From Candidatus Izemoplasmatales bacterium (lineage in GTDB: Bacteria > Bacillota_I > Bacilli_A > Izemoplasmatales > Hujiaoplasmataceae): a DNA stretch of 11,331 nucleotides. The position numbers and the translations under genes are program-made. The notes under the pieces are model-generated. The model did not search any database, had not been told where the DNA came from, and worked only from the letters and a program-made list of their open reading frames with translations. Where the stretch lies: assembly GCA_028702245.1 (NCBI GenBank), contig JAQVPE010000014.1:1-11331 (forward strand). Reading direction: 5' to 3'. Below, in pieces: positions 1 to 7,651 of this stretch; position 1 is the stretch's first letter, and every line of letters starts with the position of its first letter.

Positions 1-225
1 ATGCCCAATTACATCGTTTCTCAAGCTCCCGGGAAAATAGTTCTAAGAAACTATGAGGGTGTTATTACCACCTACAGCGAACCCGAAAACTATGTCTCCA
101 CATGCAAATGCGAAGATTGCCAAAACAACGGTCACAACGAAGGCATCAGCGCGCTTTTGCAAGGACAAAAGATCGCCATTGAACCTAGTCATCTAGAAAG
201 AAGAGAACGAACATCGAAACATTAA
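1..225 (+). CDS. kamA: Lysine 2,3-aminomutase, C-terminal fragment (5' end outside window)
   Basis: This is the last 74 residues of KamA, the radical-SAM, PLP-dependent enzyme that converts L-lysine to L-beta-lysine, the first step of lysine fermentation. The fragment opens with the PNYIVSQ segment and runs through [14 protein letters not shown], both recognisable from clostridial KamA. The CKCEDC cluster (visible Cys35, Cys37, Cys40) matches the C-terminal CxCxxC zinc ligands of the family (from memory, Cys375/377/380 in the Clostridium subterminale enzyme). The tail [16 protein letters not shown] also fits the usual C-terminus. Full-length KamA is over 400 residues, so the radical-SAM CxxxCxxC and the PLP lysine lie upstream. 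The ATG at position 1 is almost certainly an internal Met rather than the start. The next genes, kamB, kamD and kamE, support the assignment. Confidence 0.93.
   Translation: MPNYIVSQAPGKIVLRNYEGVITTYSEPENYVSTCKCEDCQNNGHNEGISALLQGQKIAIEPSHLERRERTSKH
195..215 (+). promoter_or_regulatory. Candidate kamB ribosome binding site and non-canonical AUC start
   Basis: A purine-rich AGAAAGAAGAGA run (195-206) sits about 7 nt before an in-frame ATC at 213-215, inside the end of kamA. Translation from there would include the whole hydrophobic strand and the P-loop-like motif of KamB. It would also overlap kamA by 13 nt, in keeping with the 8-nt kamB/kamD and 23-nt kamD/kamE overlaps. No ATG, GTG or TTG occurs in this frame between the stop at 186-188 and GTG 270, and GTG 270 has no visible ribosome binding site. 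ATT at 234 is a second candidate. A sequencing or assembly error (ATG read as ATC) is an equally simple explanation. Confidence 0.4.
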
Positions 226-269
226 GCAAAAGAATTGCCCCTTACCAAATCATCAGCATCATCGGCAAC

Positions 270-1223
270 GTGAAAAACGCCGGCAAGACAACCGTCTTGA
301 ACAGTCTAATCCCCGCCTTTTCCAAAAAGACGATCGGCCTTACTTCGATTGGCATGGATGGCGAGGCTTTCGACAACGTCACATTTTTGCCAAAGCCGAG
401 AGTAATGGCACTTCCGGGTTTTTTGGTTGCGACAGCTGAAAAATGCCTTGATGTTTTCGAAGCAGACTACGATATAGTTGAGACCACAAAATATCGATCT
501 CCCCTTGGACAAATAGTGATCGCGAGGATCATTAAAGCCGGCAATGTTCTGATTGCCGGGCCTTCGGCAATCGTAGATATGGAAAATACGATCAAGAGAA
601 TGCTTGAAATCGGTGCTGACAAAGTCTTCATCGACGGGGCCTTTTCAAGGCAATCGCCCGCCCGCTTGGCAACGGCAACGATCCTTGTCATTGGGGCAAA
701 CCGCTCTGTGGTACTGGAGACCGTTTTGAAAGACGCCGAAGCGATCGTCCATAAACTGAGATTAGAAGCGGTTGAATCAAATCTAATGTATTTGAAAGAT
801 CACACCAAGATCACCGCCATCGACAATCTTGACAATATCCATGAATACGATGGCGGATCGACTCTTATCGAACCCGAAAGTGTTATTGCCTGGGTTCAAC
901 CGGGCTGGGGGTATCTATATGTTCCGAACGCCGTTGGCGCTTCCTTTTTGAAATTGATGCTCAAGGACAAAGCAAAGAAATTCATTTTGGTGATGAATGA
1001 TCCCATCAGTATGCAAATCGATGATTCCTTGGTAAAACACATCGAACACTTAAGCAAGAGGATAAGGGTCATGAATCCGGTCAACCTTGTCGCCGTCTGC
1101 GTCAACCCCCAATCAGTCAGGGGCTATGCTTATCAAGAAGGCGAACTAGAAAAAGCGTTGGCGAACAGACTGGGTTTAGAAGTGATAAATGTCATGACAG
1201 AAGTTGGTGAAATAGATGAATAA
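270..1223 (+). CDS. kamB: Lysine 5,6-aminomutase reactivase subunit, KamB-like
   Basis: A soluble protein of at least 317 residues between kamA and kamD, the usual place of the reactivase genes that help rescue inactivated AdoCbl-dependent lysine 5,6-aminomutase. The N-terminus carries a P-loop-like GNVKNAGKTT, but its spacing is not the strict Walker A form (five residues separate the two glycines). The coordinates use the only NTG codon in the frame near the front, GTG at 270. That start would remove the preceding hydrophobic strand (YQIISIIGN) and the first glycine. The open frame extends back to a stop at 186-188, so the true start is probably upstream, perhaps ATC at 213 (giving 336 residues). 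No transmembrane segment is evident. The gene overlaps kamD by 8 nt. The function comes from context and family resemblance, and the KamB versus KamC lettering is from memory. Confidence 0.72.
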   Translation: MKNAGKTTVLNSLIPAFSKKTIGLTSIGMDGEAFDNVTFLPKPRVMALPGFLVATAEKCLDVFEADYDIVETTKYRSPLGQIVIARIIKAGNVLIAGPSAIVDMENTIKRMLEIGADKVFIDGAFSRQSPARLATATILVIGANRSVVLETVLKDAEAIVHKLRLEAVESNLMYLKDHTKITAIDNLDNIHEYDGGSTLIEPESVIAWVQPGWGYLYVPNAVGASFLKLMLKDKAKKFILVMNDPISMQIDDSLVKHIEHLSKRIRVMNPVNLVAVCVNPQSVRGYAYQEGELEKALANRLGLEVINVMTEVGEIDE

Positions 1224-2784
1224 ACTGAATCTCGATCCAAAACGAATCGAAAATTGCCGGCAAACGGCTAATAAAATCGCTAAAAACATCCATGATTTCA
1301 TCCATCAACACACCACGGTGACCATCGAAAGAACCGTCTGTCGTTTGCTTGGCATCGATGGTGTGGACAAATTCGATGTGCCAATCGTCAATCTGATCGT
1401 TGATGATATCAAAACCAATGGCGATCTAGGTTTGGGTGTTTCAACATATCTTTCAAGCGCAATCAAAGCCACTGGGTTGGGTTTGCCCAAATTGATCGAG
1501 AACTATCTTGAAGGCAAAGTTAATTTGACCGGTTATCCGCTTCTTAGCAAAAATGATACAATCAGCATTTTATATCCTTATTATAATAAGAAGCTGACAA
1601 AGATCAAAAACAACCGCAATATTAGAACAAAACTCAAGGGGGAATACCCCAACAAAGAAACCCAAATCTATGTGATCGTCGCCACCGGGAACATCTACGA
1701 AGATGTGGTTCAGGCAAAAGCGGCCGCCAAAGCCGGAGCCGATATCATCGCCGTCATCAGGTCAACCGGACAATCTTTGCTAGATTATGTTCCTTTTGGC
1801 ATCACCACGGAAGGGTTTGGAGGAACATACGCAACCCAGGCGAACTTCAAATTGATGCGCGAAGCCCTTGATGAAGTGGCGAAAACAGAAAACCGCTATA
1901 TCAGCCTCGTCAACTACGCTTCCGGCCTTTGCATGCCGGAAATTGCGGCGATGGCTGCTTTAGAACGGCTTGATATACTGCTTAACGATAGTCTATACGG
2001 TATTATTTTTCGTGATATCAATATGCAAAGAACCTTCATCGACCAATACTTTTCCCGGTTGATCAATGCTTATGCCGGCATCATTATCAATACTGGTGAA
2101 GATAACTATCTGACCACAAGCGATGCCGTCGAGGAAGCACATACGGTACTGGCTTCCCAATTTATCAACGAGGCCTTTGCCAAGGAAGCTTATTTAGATG
2201 AAAGCTTGATGGGTTTGGGACATGCTTTTGAAATTGATCCGCTAATCAAAGACAGCTTCTTGTTGGAACTTGCTCAAGCCCAGATGGCAAGAGAAATCTT
2301 TCCGAACGCCCCCTTAAAGTATATGCCGCCGACGAAACATATCACGGGCAACATTTTCCGCGCCTACCAACAAAACACCATGTTCAACATGATCACCAAT
2401 ATCACCGGGCAATCAATCCATTTGCTCGGGATGATGACCGAAGCGATCCATACCCCCTTCATGTCTGATCGTTATCTAGCGATCGAAAACGCAAAACTAG
2501 TTCAAAACGCTCTTGCTTCTTTCAAAGATGAAATCAGTTTCAAGCCGGGCGGCTTGATTGAAACAAGAGCCAAGACGGTTTTGGAAAACGCAGAAGCGCT
2601 TCTAACAGAAGTTCATAAAAATGGTCTTTTCAAAACCCTTGAGATGGGGGTCTTTGCTGGTGTCAAACGCCCTTATACCGGCGGTAAGGGCCTCGACGGA
2701 GTCGTGACGAAGAAAAAAGAATATATCAATGTCATAGCATTGGCGATGGAAGGTGAGTTAAATGAAGATCAGACCCTACGGTGA
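1216..2784 (+). CDS. kamD: Beta-lysine 5,6-aminomutase alpha subunit
   Basis: The large, TIM-barrel subunit of the AdoCbl- and PLP-dependent aminomutase that converts beta-lysine to 3,5-diaminohexanoate (and D-lysine to 2,5-diaminohexanoate). At 522 residues it is close to the usual family length. Recognisable blocks are IYVIVATGNIYEDVVQAK (about 151-168), IRSTGQSLLDYVP (181-193), LYGIIFRDINMQRT (260-273) and the C-terminal MGVFAGVKRP. Assuming a constant offset of two, residues I recall as active-site residues in the clostridial enzyme are all present: Tyr261, Arg266, Asp296 and Lys368 (recalled as Tyr263, Arg268, Asp298, Lys370). The ATG at 1216 overlaps the end of kamB by 8 nt, and the 3' end overlaps kamE by 23 nt, which suggests translational coupling. 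It ends in TGA, so TGA is not a tryptophan codon here. Confidence 0.95.
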   Translation: MNKLNLDPKRIENCRQTANKIAKNIHDFIHQHTTVTIERTVCRLLGIDGVDKFDVPIVNLIVDDIKTNGDLGLGVSTYLSSAIKATGLGLPKLIENYLEGKVNLTGYPLLSKNDTISILYPYYNKKLTKIKNNRNIRTKLKGEYPNKETQIYVIVATGNIYEDVVQAKAAAKAGADIIAVIRSTGQSLLDYVPFGITTEGFGGTYATQANFKLMREALDEVAKTENRYISLVNYASGLCMPEIAAMAALERLDILLNDSLYGIIFRDINMQRTFIDQYFSRLINAYAGIIINTGEDNYLTTSDAVEEAHTVLASQFINEAFAKEAYLDESLMGLGHAFEIDPLIKDSFLLELAQAQMAREIFPNAPLKYMPPTKHITGNIFRAYQQNTMFNMITNITGQSIHLLGMMTEAIHTPFMSDRYLAIENAKLVQNALASFKDEISFKPGGLIETRAKTVLENAEALLTEVHKNGLFKTLEMGVFAGVKRPYTGGKGLDGVVTKKKEYINVIALAMEGELNEDQTLR

Positions 2785-3496
2785 TACGCTTTCTGACGGC
2801 AAAGTCCAAATCAGCTTCACTTTGCCTCTTAATCCGGATGCCCGGGGAATAGCCGCCAGTAAAACCATCGCAAAAGCAATGGGGATGGTCGATCCGCAAG
2901 TAGTGGATTCCGAGTCGATCGGCGATGGTTATTCGCTCTTCGTCATTTATGGCACCGTTCCCTTCTTTGTGGATCTCGACAAGATCCATGTCGAAGAAGT
3001 TACAACTCCGACCCATTCACGTGAAGAAATTGAAGAGTTGATCGAAGCCAAACTCGGCCGCGACATCGTTTTTGTCGGCGCTTCGACCGGGACTGATGCT
3101 CACACGGTCGGCATCGACGCGATCATGAACATGAAGGGTTTTGCCGGTCATTATGGGCTTGAACGCTATAAACATATAAGCGCTTATAATCTTGGCAGCC
3201 AAGTCACAAACGAAGAGTTTGTGAAACAAGCCAAATTGCTCAAAGCCGACGTCCTGCTCGTCAGTCAAACGGTTACGCAAAAGGATATCCACCTCAAGAG
3301 CTTGACTGAGCTCGTTGAATTGCTTGAGGCCGAAAACATGCGGGACAAAGTCATTTTGATTGCCGGAGGGGCAAGAATCACTCATGAACTGGCAAAGGAA
3401 CTTGGCTATGATGCCGGATTCGGACCTGGCAAATTCGCCGAAGATGTTGCCTCATTTGCGATACTCGAGTTAATTGAACGCGAGAAGGGTGTATAA
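2762..3496 (+). CDS. kamE: Beta-lysine 5,6-aminomutase beta subunit (B12- and PLP-binding)
   Basis: The small subunit of lysine 5,6-aminomutase, 244 residues. It has an N-terminal dimerisation region and a C-terminal Rossmann-like cobalamin domain from about residue 100. The base-off/His-on signature DxHxxG is present as DAHTVG, with His114 as the predicted cobalt ligand. Eleven residues later, Lys125 in MNMKGFAGHYGLERY corresponds to the PLP-binding lysine (Lys144 in the clostridial enzyme, where the cobalt His is 133, the same spacing). The later B12-fold motifs LLVSQTV and IAGGAR are intact. The start at 2762 lies inside the end of kamD and is preceded by GGAAGGTGAG (2748-2757), a reasonable ribosome binding site. 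All cofactor residues are kept, so the enzyme is expected to be active. Confidence 0.96.
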   Translation: MKIRPYGDTLSDGKVQISFTLPLNPDARGIAASKTIAKAMGMVDPQVVDSESIGDGYSLFVIYGTVPFFVDLDKIHVEEVTTPTHSREEIEELIEAKLGRDIVFVGASTGTDAHTVGIDAIMNMKGFAGHYGLERYKHISAYNLGSQVTNEEFVKQAKLLKADVLLVSQTVTQKDIHLKSLTELVELLEAENMRDKVILIAGGARITHELAKELGYDAGFGPGKFAEDVASFAILELIEREKGV

Positions 3497-3497
3497 T
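3470..3497 (+). promoter_or_regulatory. Possible internal promoter at the end of kamE
   Basis: A perfect TATAAT (3492-3497) spans the kamE stop codon, 29 nt before the adenosyltransferase ATG. The -35 region is poor: TTAATT (3470-3475) lies 16 nt upstream and matches the consensus at only half its positions, while the better TTGAAC (3474-3479) is only 12 nt away. It could allow extra transcription of the adenosyltransferase independent of kamBDE. A chance match is quite possible in AT-rich sequence. Confidence 0.25.
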
Positions 3498-3525
3498 AGT
3501 ATAGAATTAGGCAAGGAGGGACTTC

Positions 3526-4053
3526 ATGAAGTCGACTAACATCAAGAATATCTCAACCAAAACCGGTGACAAAGGATTTGCGAGCGACTATTCTGGCGGA
3601 AGACACCAAAAGGACAGCGCTTTATTTGAAGCTTTAGGAACAATCGACGAACTCAGTTCCTGTTTGGGAATATGTTTCCATTTGACAAACTTAAAAGAAA
3701 TTCAGATTATCCAAGGCCATCTCCAACAAATCAACTCAATGATCGCGACTTTGCCAAATCATCCCAATTATGCAAAACTTAAACTTATAACCGATAATGA
3801 AGTTGCTTGGCTGGAGTCGTTTGAAGAGAAAATCATGGAAAAGGTCGACTTGGAAAAAGCCTTTGTGCTTCCTGGGAGCGACAGCACGTACGAAGGTTCT
3901 TGGATCGACTTTGCCAGAGCTGTCGCAAGACGCACCGAAAGACGTTTTTTTGCATTTGTATATGCAATGAAACGCACCGACCTCGATCAATGCGGCAGTT
4001 ATTTGAACCGTTTGAGCGATCTCTTGTTTTTGCTTGCCAGAGCATCAAAATAA
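3526..4053 (+). CDS. ATP:cob(I)alamin adenosyltransferase, PduO/MMAB type
   Basis: Transfers the 5'-deoxyadenosyl group of ATP to cob(I)alamin, making the AdoCbl needed by both mutases in this window. It is 175 residues and cytosolic, near the usual size of single-domain PduO-type enzymes. Family blocks occur in order: STKTGDKG (10-17, ATP-binding), GGRHQKD (24-30), GTIDELSSCLG (38-48), FVLPGSDS (113-120), the basic RAVARRTERR (131-140), and YLNRLSDLLFLLAR (159-172). The basic helix departs from the common RTVCRRAER form, and the region just before it is less typical, so this is a divergent member with its main motifs intact. AAGGAGGG at 3513-3520 is a near-ideal ribosome binding site for ATG 3526. 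It lies 29 nt after kamE and is followed by 330 nt without a gene, making it the probable last gene of the kam unit. Confidence 0.92.
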   Translation: MKSTNIKNISTKTGDKGFASDYSGGRHQKDSALFEALGTIDELSSCLGICFHLTNLKEIQIIQGHLQQINSMIATLPNHPNYAKLKLITDNEVAWLESFEEKIMEKVDLEKAFVLPGSDSTYEGSWIDFARAVARRTERRFFAFVYAMKRTDLDQCGSYLNRLSDLLFLLARASK

Positions 4054-4225
4054 CATCCAGGCGCGGTATCATTGTATAAAAAGACATGAAAATAAAAGAT
4101 TCATCAATTGTTCAATTCATTTTTAAGTGGCTATTTTAGGCCAATTTTCATTGTTATCACTTTTTTTTAGAAAATTGCCTCATTAAGGTTGATTTTATGG
4201 GAGTGATGCTTCACATGTCAATTGC

Positions 4226-4242
4226 ACAAGAACCGATCTTGT
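4226..4242 (+). repeat. Small perfect inverted repeat upstream of glmS
   Basis: ACAAGA (4226-4231) and TCTTGT (4237-4242) form a perfect 6-bp dyad around the 5-nt centre ACCGA. It lies about 140 nt before the glmS start. It could be a protein operator or an RNA hairpin. A dyad of this size in AT-rich DNA can also arise by chance. Confidence 0.3.
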
Positions 4243-4289
4243 AACACCGTAACTTATTATTAGAAAACTTCTTTAAATGGATATGGTAT

Positions 4290-4325
4290 GGAGCCGAGAT
4301 TACCCCATCCGGTAATCCCGGCTCC
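4290..4325 (+). promoter_or_regulatory. Strong 15-bp hairpin in the glmS leader
   Basis: GGAGCCGAGATTACC (4290-4304) pairs with GGTAATCCCGGCTCC (4311-4325) around a 6-nt loop CCATCC. Fourteen of fifteen positions are Watson-Crick pairs; the exception is A4297 opposite C4318. It is much more GC-rich than its surroundings and ends 58 nt before the glmS start. No T-tract follows, so it is not a standard intrinsic terminator. It may be an mRNA-stabilising 5' structure, a processing site, part of a leader regulator or a protein-binding dyad. Confidence 0.7.
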
Positions 4326-4383
4326 CGCCTTCCAATTAGATTTGGCAACAAACAACGAATCACCAACTACAGAAAGGATTGCA

Positions 4384-4788
4384 ATGAAATCAATTGTTAT
4401 TGGCGTCATCGGAGCCGATGTTCACGCCGTTGGCAACAAGATTATCGAATTTACACTCACTAATGCCGGATACAACGTCATCAATATCGGCGTTCTTTCA
4501 TCGCTGGAGGATTTTATCAACGCTGCGATCGAGACAGACGCCAAACTGATTCTCGTTTCCTCACTTTACGGACACGGCGAACTTGATTGCCGGGGAATGC
4601 GCGATAAGTGCATCGAAGCGGGTATCGGAGATATAATTCTATATGTCGGCGGCAACATCGTCGTTGGCAAACAGGACTTTACCGAAGTAAAAGAAAGGTT
4701 CCTGCAAATGGGGTTCAACCGAGTATACCCTCCGGGAACATCAATCGAAAAAGCACTCGGAGACATTAAAGCCGATTTGGGAGAATAA
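4384..4788 (+). CDS. glmS: Glutamate mutase sigma (S) subunit
   Basis: The cobalamin-binding component of glutamate mutase, which with GlmE interconverts L-glutamate and (2S,3S)-3-methylaspartate. It is 134 residues, as expected for free-standing GlmS/MamA. The base-off signature DxHxxG is DVHAVG, with Asp12, His14 (cobalt ligand) and Gly17. Further B12-fold motifs are [13 protein letters not shown] and [11 protein letters not shown], both close to clostridial GlmS. The start is ATG 4384, preceded by AAAGGA (4374-4379), which puts [10 protein letters not shown] at the normal N-terminus. The frame is open back to ATG 4288, but the 32 extra residues are proline-rich, are encoded across the hairpin and are not part of the family. 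GlmL follows one base after the stop. Confidence 0.95.
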   Translation: MKSIVIGVIGADVHAVGNKIIEFTLTNAGYNVINIGVLSSLEDFINAAIETDAKLILVSSLYGHGELDCRGMRDKCIEAGIGDIILYVGGNIVVGKQDFTEVKERFLQMGFNRVYPPGTSIEKALGDIKADLGE

Positions 4789-4789
4789 C

Positions 4790-6184
4790 ATGAGGTATTA
4801 TTTGTTGATTGATTTCGGATCGACTTTCACCAAACTAACGGCAGTGGATGCCGCTTTTGGCGATATTATCGGAACGGCTTCCCATTTCACTACCGTCGCA
4901 ACCGACATCCGCGACGGCTATCATAACGCTCTGAAAATCCTATATCAGAAACTAAGTAGCAATATCAAATTTGATCATACGATTGCCTGCTCATCAGCTG
5001 CGGGCGGTTTGAAGATGGCGGCCATTGGCCTGGTTCAGGAACTGACGGTCGAAGCCACAAAACGCGTTTGTCTTGGCGCCGGCGCAAAGGTTGATCTTGT
5101 TTGCGCCCACCATCTCACTAAAAGAGACATCCAAAACATCGCGGATTACAAGATTGACATCATTCTCCTGGCCGGAGGATCCGATGGCGGCAACACCGAG
5201 AGCGTTCTTTTCAATGCGCGCAAACTCGGAGAAGCCAAAATCAAGATTCCAGTCGTCTACGCCGGAAACAGATCCTGTCAGGATGAAATCGAGGATATAT
5301 TCCACGAATATGGCATCAACGGATATATTAGCGAGAATGTCATGCCCAAAATTAATATACTCAATGTCAGAAGCGCTCGCGACAAAATCAGAGAAATCTT
5401 CTTGAAACAAATCATCGAAGCCAAGGGAATCAAGAAAATCGAAGCAGAAATCGACAGGGTCATTCTGCCGACACCGGAAGCTGTTTTGCAAGCTGCCGAA
5501 TTGCTTTCTAAGGGATATCTTGATGAAGCTGGTTTAGGCGATATCGTATTGACTGATGTCGGCGGGGCGACGACCGATATGTACTCGATCTGCAATTCAA
5601 CGAACAGAAGCGATGTTGTTTTGCACGGCCTTGAAGAACCTTTTGCGAAAAGAACAGTCGAAGGCGATCTCGGAATGCGCTATTCAGCTCCGGGAATCAT
5701 CAAAACCTTGACCAAGGAAGAAGTCATCCAAATCAATAAGGCCAAAAACGTTGATCTTGAAAAAGAAGTCAATTATCGCTATAGCCACGTCGATATGGTT
5801 CCAAACAACCCTCATGACGAATATGTCGACCAACTCCTTGCCGAGATGTGCGTCTATCGGGCGATGAACCGGCATGTTGGCAGAATCGAAGAAGTGCTGA
5901 CGCCGATGGGGATCATCTACAACCAAATCGGTAAAGACCTGACCGGTGTGGAATACGTGATTGGAACCGGCGGCGTTGTCATCAACTCCAAAGCTCCTTC
6001 AGAAATTCTCTTTCAAGCCACCAACATCAAGAACATGCCCGGAGAATTGCGGCCACATGATCCGAAGTATTTGCTTGACAAGGATTACCTCTTGGCCTCA
6101 ATGGGCTTGTTGAGCCAGACAGAACCAGCACTAGCGCTTAAAATCATGAAAAAACACCTGATGCCACTTGAGAAGAAGGTATAA
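4790..6184 (+). CDS. glmL: GlmL/MutL-type reactivase of glutamate mutase
   Basis: A 464-residue ASKHA (actin/Hsp70-like) ATPase of the GlmL/MutL family, encoded between the two glutamate mutase subunits in most methylaspartate clusters. It is thought to act as a chaperone that exchanges damaged cobalamin for intact AdoCbl. The N-terminal phosphate-1 motif is [14 protein letters not shown] (7-20), the phosphate-2 motif is DVGGATTD (256-263), and the adenosine-side motif GTGG (392-395) lies near the C-terminus. [10 protein letters not shown] (126-135) is a further family block. The length matches clostridial GlmL, and no membrane segment is seen. GGGAGA (4779-4784) in the end of glmS is the ribosome binding site for ATG 4790. 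It should not be confused with the DNA-repair MutL. Confidence 0.93.
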   Translation: MRYYLLIDFGSTFTKLTAVDAAFGDIIGTASHFTTVATDIRDGYHNALKILYQKLSSNIKFDHTIACSSAAGGLKMAAIGLVQELTVEATKRVCLGAGAKVDLVCAHHLTKRDIQNIADYKIDIILLAGGSDGGNTESVLFNARKLGEAKIKIPVVYAGNRSCQDEIEDIFHEYGINGYISENVMPKINILNVRSARDKIREIFLKQIIEAKGIKKIEAEIDRVILPTPEAVLQAAELLSKGYLDEAGLGDIVLTDVGGATTDMYSICNSTNRSDVVLHGLEEPFAKRTVEGDLGMRYSAPGIIKTLTKEEVIQINKAKNVDLEKEVNYRYSHVDMVPNNPHDEYVDQLLAEMCVYRAMNRHVGRIEEVLTPMGIIYNQIGKDLTGVEYVIGTGGVVINSKAPSEILFQATNIKNMPGELRPHDPKYLLDKDYLLASMGLLSQTEPALALKIMKKHLMPLEKKV

Positions 6185-6186
6185 GA

Positions 6187-7647
6187 ATGGAACTTAAAAA
6201 CAAGAAACTGACAGAAGCTGAATTTTTTGAGGAACGGAAGCAAGTTCTTTCCGGTTGGCAAACCGGTAGCGATCCGGCCCTGGATTTTTCAGCCTCTTTG
6301 GCATATTTAAGACAAATACCGGAAGAGAAAAACTTTGCCCTTAAATTGATCAAGGCAAAAAACGAGCGGATCACGATGATCCAGCCCCGAGCCGGGGTTC
6401 CGATCGTTGATGAGCATATCAAGTTGCTTTCGTTTTTGCAAAATGCGGGTGCTGATTTTCTGCCTTCGACGATTGACAGCTATACGAGACAAAATCGCTA
6501 TCTCGAAGCTGAAAAAGGAATCAAGGAAAGCGAACGGCTCGGACGAGCACTGCTTAATGGGTTCCCCGCAGTCAACCATGGCGTTGCCGGTTGTAAACGC
6601 GTTCTCGAAGCCGTCGATCTTCCGCTCCAGGCTCGTCACGGAACTCCCGATGCAAGGTTGCTTGCGGAGATAACCCACGCTGCTGGATGGACCTCTAATG
6701 AAGGTGGCGGCATCTCCTACAACATTCCCTACGCAAAATCGGTTCCGCTTGATGTAAGTCTTAGATACTGGCAATACTGCGACCGTTTGGTTGGCTTCTA
6801 TGAAGAACAAGGAATCACTTTGAATCGTGAGCCCTTTGGACCATTGACCGGCACTTTGGTTCCACCTTCGATCTCCAATGCCGTCGGCATCATCGAAGCT
6901 TTGCTTGCGGCCGAACAAGGAGTCAAGAACATTTCTGTCGGTTATGGAATGGGTGGCAATATCATCCAAGACATCGCCGCTATCCACGCCCTCCAAAACC
7001 AAACGGAAAGATACCTTGAACAGTTTGGACATAAAGATGTGGTAGTAACTACAGTGTTCCATCAATGGATGGGCGGGTTCCCCGCCGATGAAGCAAAAGC
7101 GATGGCGTTGATCGCGATGAGTTCAACGGTCGCCACGCTTTCCGGGACCCATAAGATGATCACTAAGACAACTCATGAATCGATTGGAATTCCGACCAAA
7201 GAAGCAAACGGCGAAGCGATCAAGGCATCAAAATTCGTTACCAAACTCTTACAGAGGCAGTTCATTGTCGAAAGCGGGAAATTGATCTTTGAAAGAGAAC
7301 AAATCGAAAGAGAAGTCGATAGCCTGATCAAGTTTGTGCTTGAAGCCGGCAAAGGCGATCTCGCCCAGGGAGTAGTCAAAGCCTTTGAACAAGGACTTCT
7401 GGACATCCCGTTTGCCCCAAGCAAGTATAACCTTGGTAAAGTGTTCCCCGCCAGAGACAATGAAGGTAACATTCGCATCCTTGACTTTGGTAATCTCGGT
7501 TTTACCGAAGACATCAAAGAGTTTCATCGCTTAAAAATCAAAGAACGCGCTCAAAATGAAAATCGTGAAGTATCATTCAAATTAACTGTCGATGATGTAT
7601 ACTCTGTCAGCAAGGGCAACTTAATCGGCAGACCGACGAAGGACTAG
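6187..7647 (+). CDS. glmE: Glutamate mutase epsilon (E) subunit
   Basis: The TIM-barrel catalytic subunit of AdoCbl-dependent glutamate mutase, working as a complex with GlmS. It is 486 residues, compared with 483 in Clostridium cochlearium. Substrate and catalytic positions are kept, nearly all at a constant +1 offset from the numbering I recall for that enzyme: Arg101 and Arg150 with Arg68 in PRAG (the arginine claw that holds the carboxylates), Glu172 in the NEGGG loop, Tyr178, Tyr182, Lys327 and Glu331. Long blocks such as [29 protein letters not shown] and [10 protein letters not shown] are family-typical. AGAAGG (6174-6179) precedes ATG 6187, two bases after glmL. No truncation or lost residue is seen. 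Confidence 0.97.
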   Translation: MELKNKKLTEAEFFEERKQVLSGWQTGSDPALDFSASLAYLRQIPEEKNFALKLIKAKNERITMIQPRAGVPIVDEHIKLLSFLQNAGADFLPSTIDSYTRQNRYLEAEKGIKESERLGRALLNGFPAVNHGVAGCKRVLEAVDLPLQARHGTPDARLLAEITHAAGWTSNEGGGISYNIPYAKSVPLDVSLRYWQYCDRLVGFYEEQGITLNREPFGPLTGTLVPPSISNAVGIIEALLAAEQGVKNISVGYGMGGNIIQDIAAIHALQNQTERYLEQFGHKDVVVTTVFHQWMGGFPADEAKAMALIAMSSTVATLSGTHKMITKTTHESIGIPTKEANGEAIKASKFVTKLLQRQFIVESGKLIFEREQIEREVDSLIKFVLEAGKGDLAQGVVKAFEQGLLDIPFAPSKYNLGKVFPARDNEGNIRILDFGNLGFTEDIKEFHRLKIKERAQNENREVSFKLTVDDVYSVSKGNLIGRPTKD

Positions 7648-7651
7648 GAAA

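Larger units (their letters stand above)
4054..4383 (+). other. AT-rich intergenic region between the kam and glm modules
   Basis: The only gene-free stretch over 300 nt. It is clearly richer in A and T than the flanking genes. It contains a T8 tract (4161-4168) preceded only by a weak possible pairing (AAGTG 4125-4129 with CACTT 4158-4162), a small perfect hairpin (4226-4242) and a strong hairpin (4290-4325). A very weak promoter-like pair, TTGTTC (4108-4113) and TATTTT (4132-4137) with 18 nt spacing, can be drawn. No B12-box, tRNA or convincing terminator was found. It probably ends the kam transcript and starts the glm transcript, but neither signal can be pinned down by eye. Confidence 0.6.

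Noticed and set aside
3017..3385. 122-codon open frame on the - strand opposite kamE
   Set aside because: It is antisense to the conserved B12/PLP region of kamE and has no family resemblance or ribosome binding site context.
4125..4168. Intrinsic terminator ending the kam unit at the T8 tract
   Set aside because: The T8 run is good, but the only stem before it is about 5 bp around a loop of nearly 30 nt, too weak to call.
4288..4383. N-terminal extension of GlmS from the upstream in-frame ATG at 4288
   Set aside because: The extra 32 residues are proline-rich, come from the hairpin sequence and are absent from the family. ATG 4384 has its own ribosome binding site and gives the normal N-terminus.
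4054..4383. Cobalamin (B12) riboswitch, expected before B12-dependent genes
   Set aside because: No B12-box or typical multi-helix core could be found. Only one strong hairpin and one small one are visible, so a covariance-model search would be needed to exclude a divergent form.
4994..5595. Long open frames on both strands inside glmL
   Set aside because: The glmL frame carries all ATPase motifs through this region, so the other frames are shadows.
4790..6184. DNA mismatch repair role suggested by the MutL/MutS names of this family
   Set aside because: The ASKHA motifs and the position between glmS and glmE identify the glutamate mutase reactivase. The shared name is historical.
6307..7065. 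252-codon open frame on the - strand opposite glmE
   Set aside because: It lies wholly antisense to a well conserved glmE, its protein has no recognisable motif, and it looks like a codon-use shadow.
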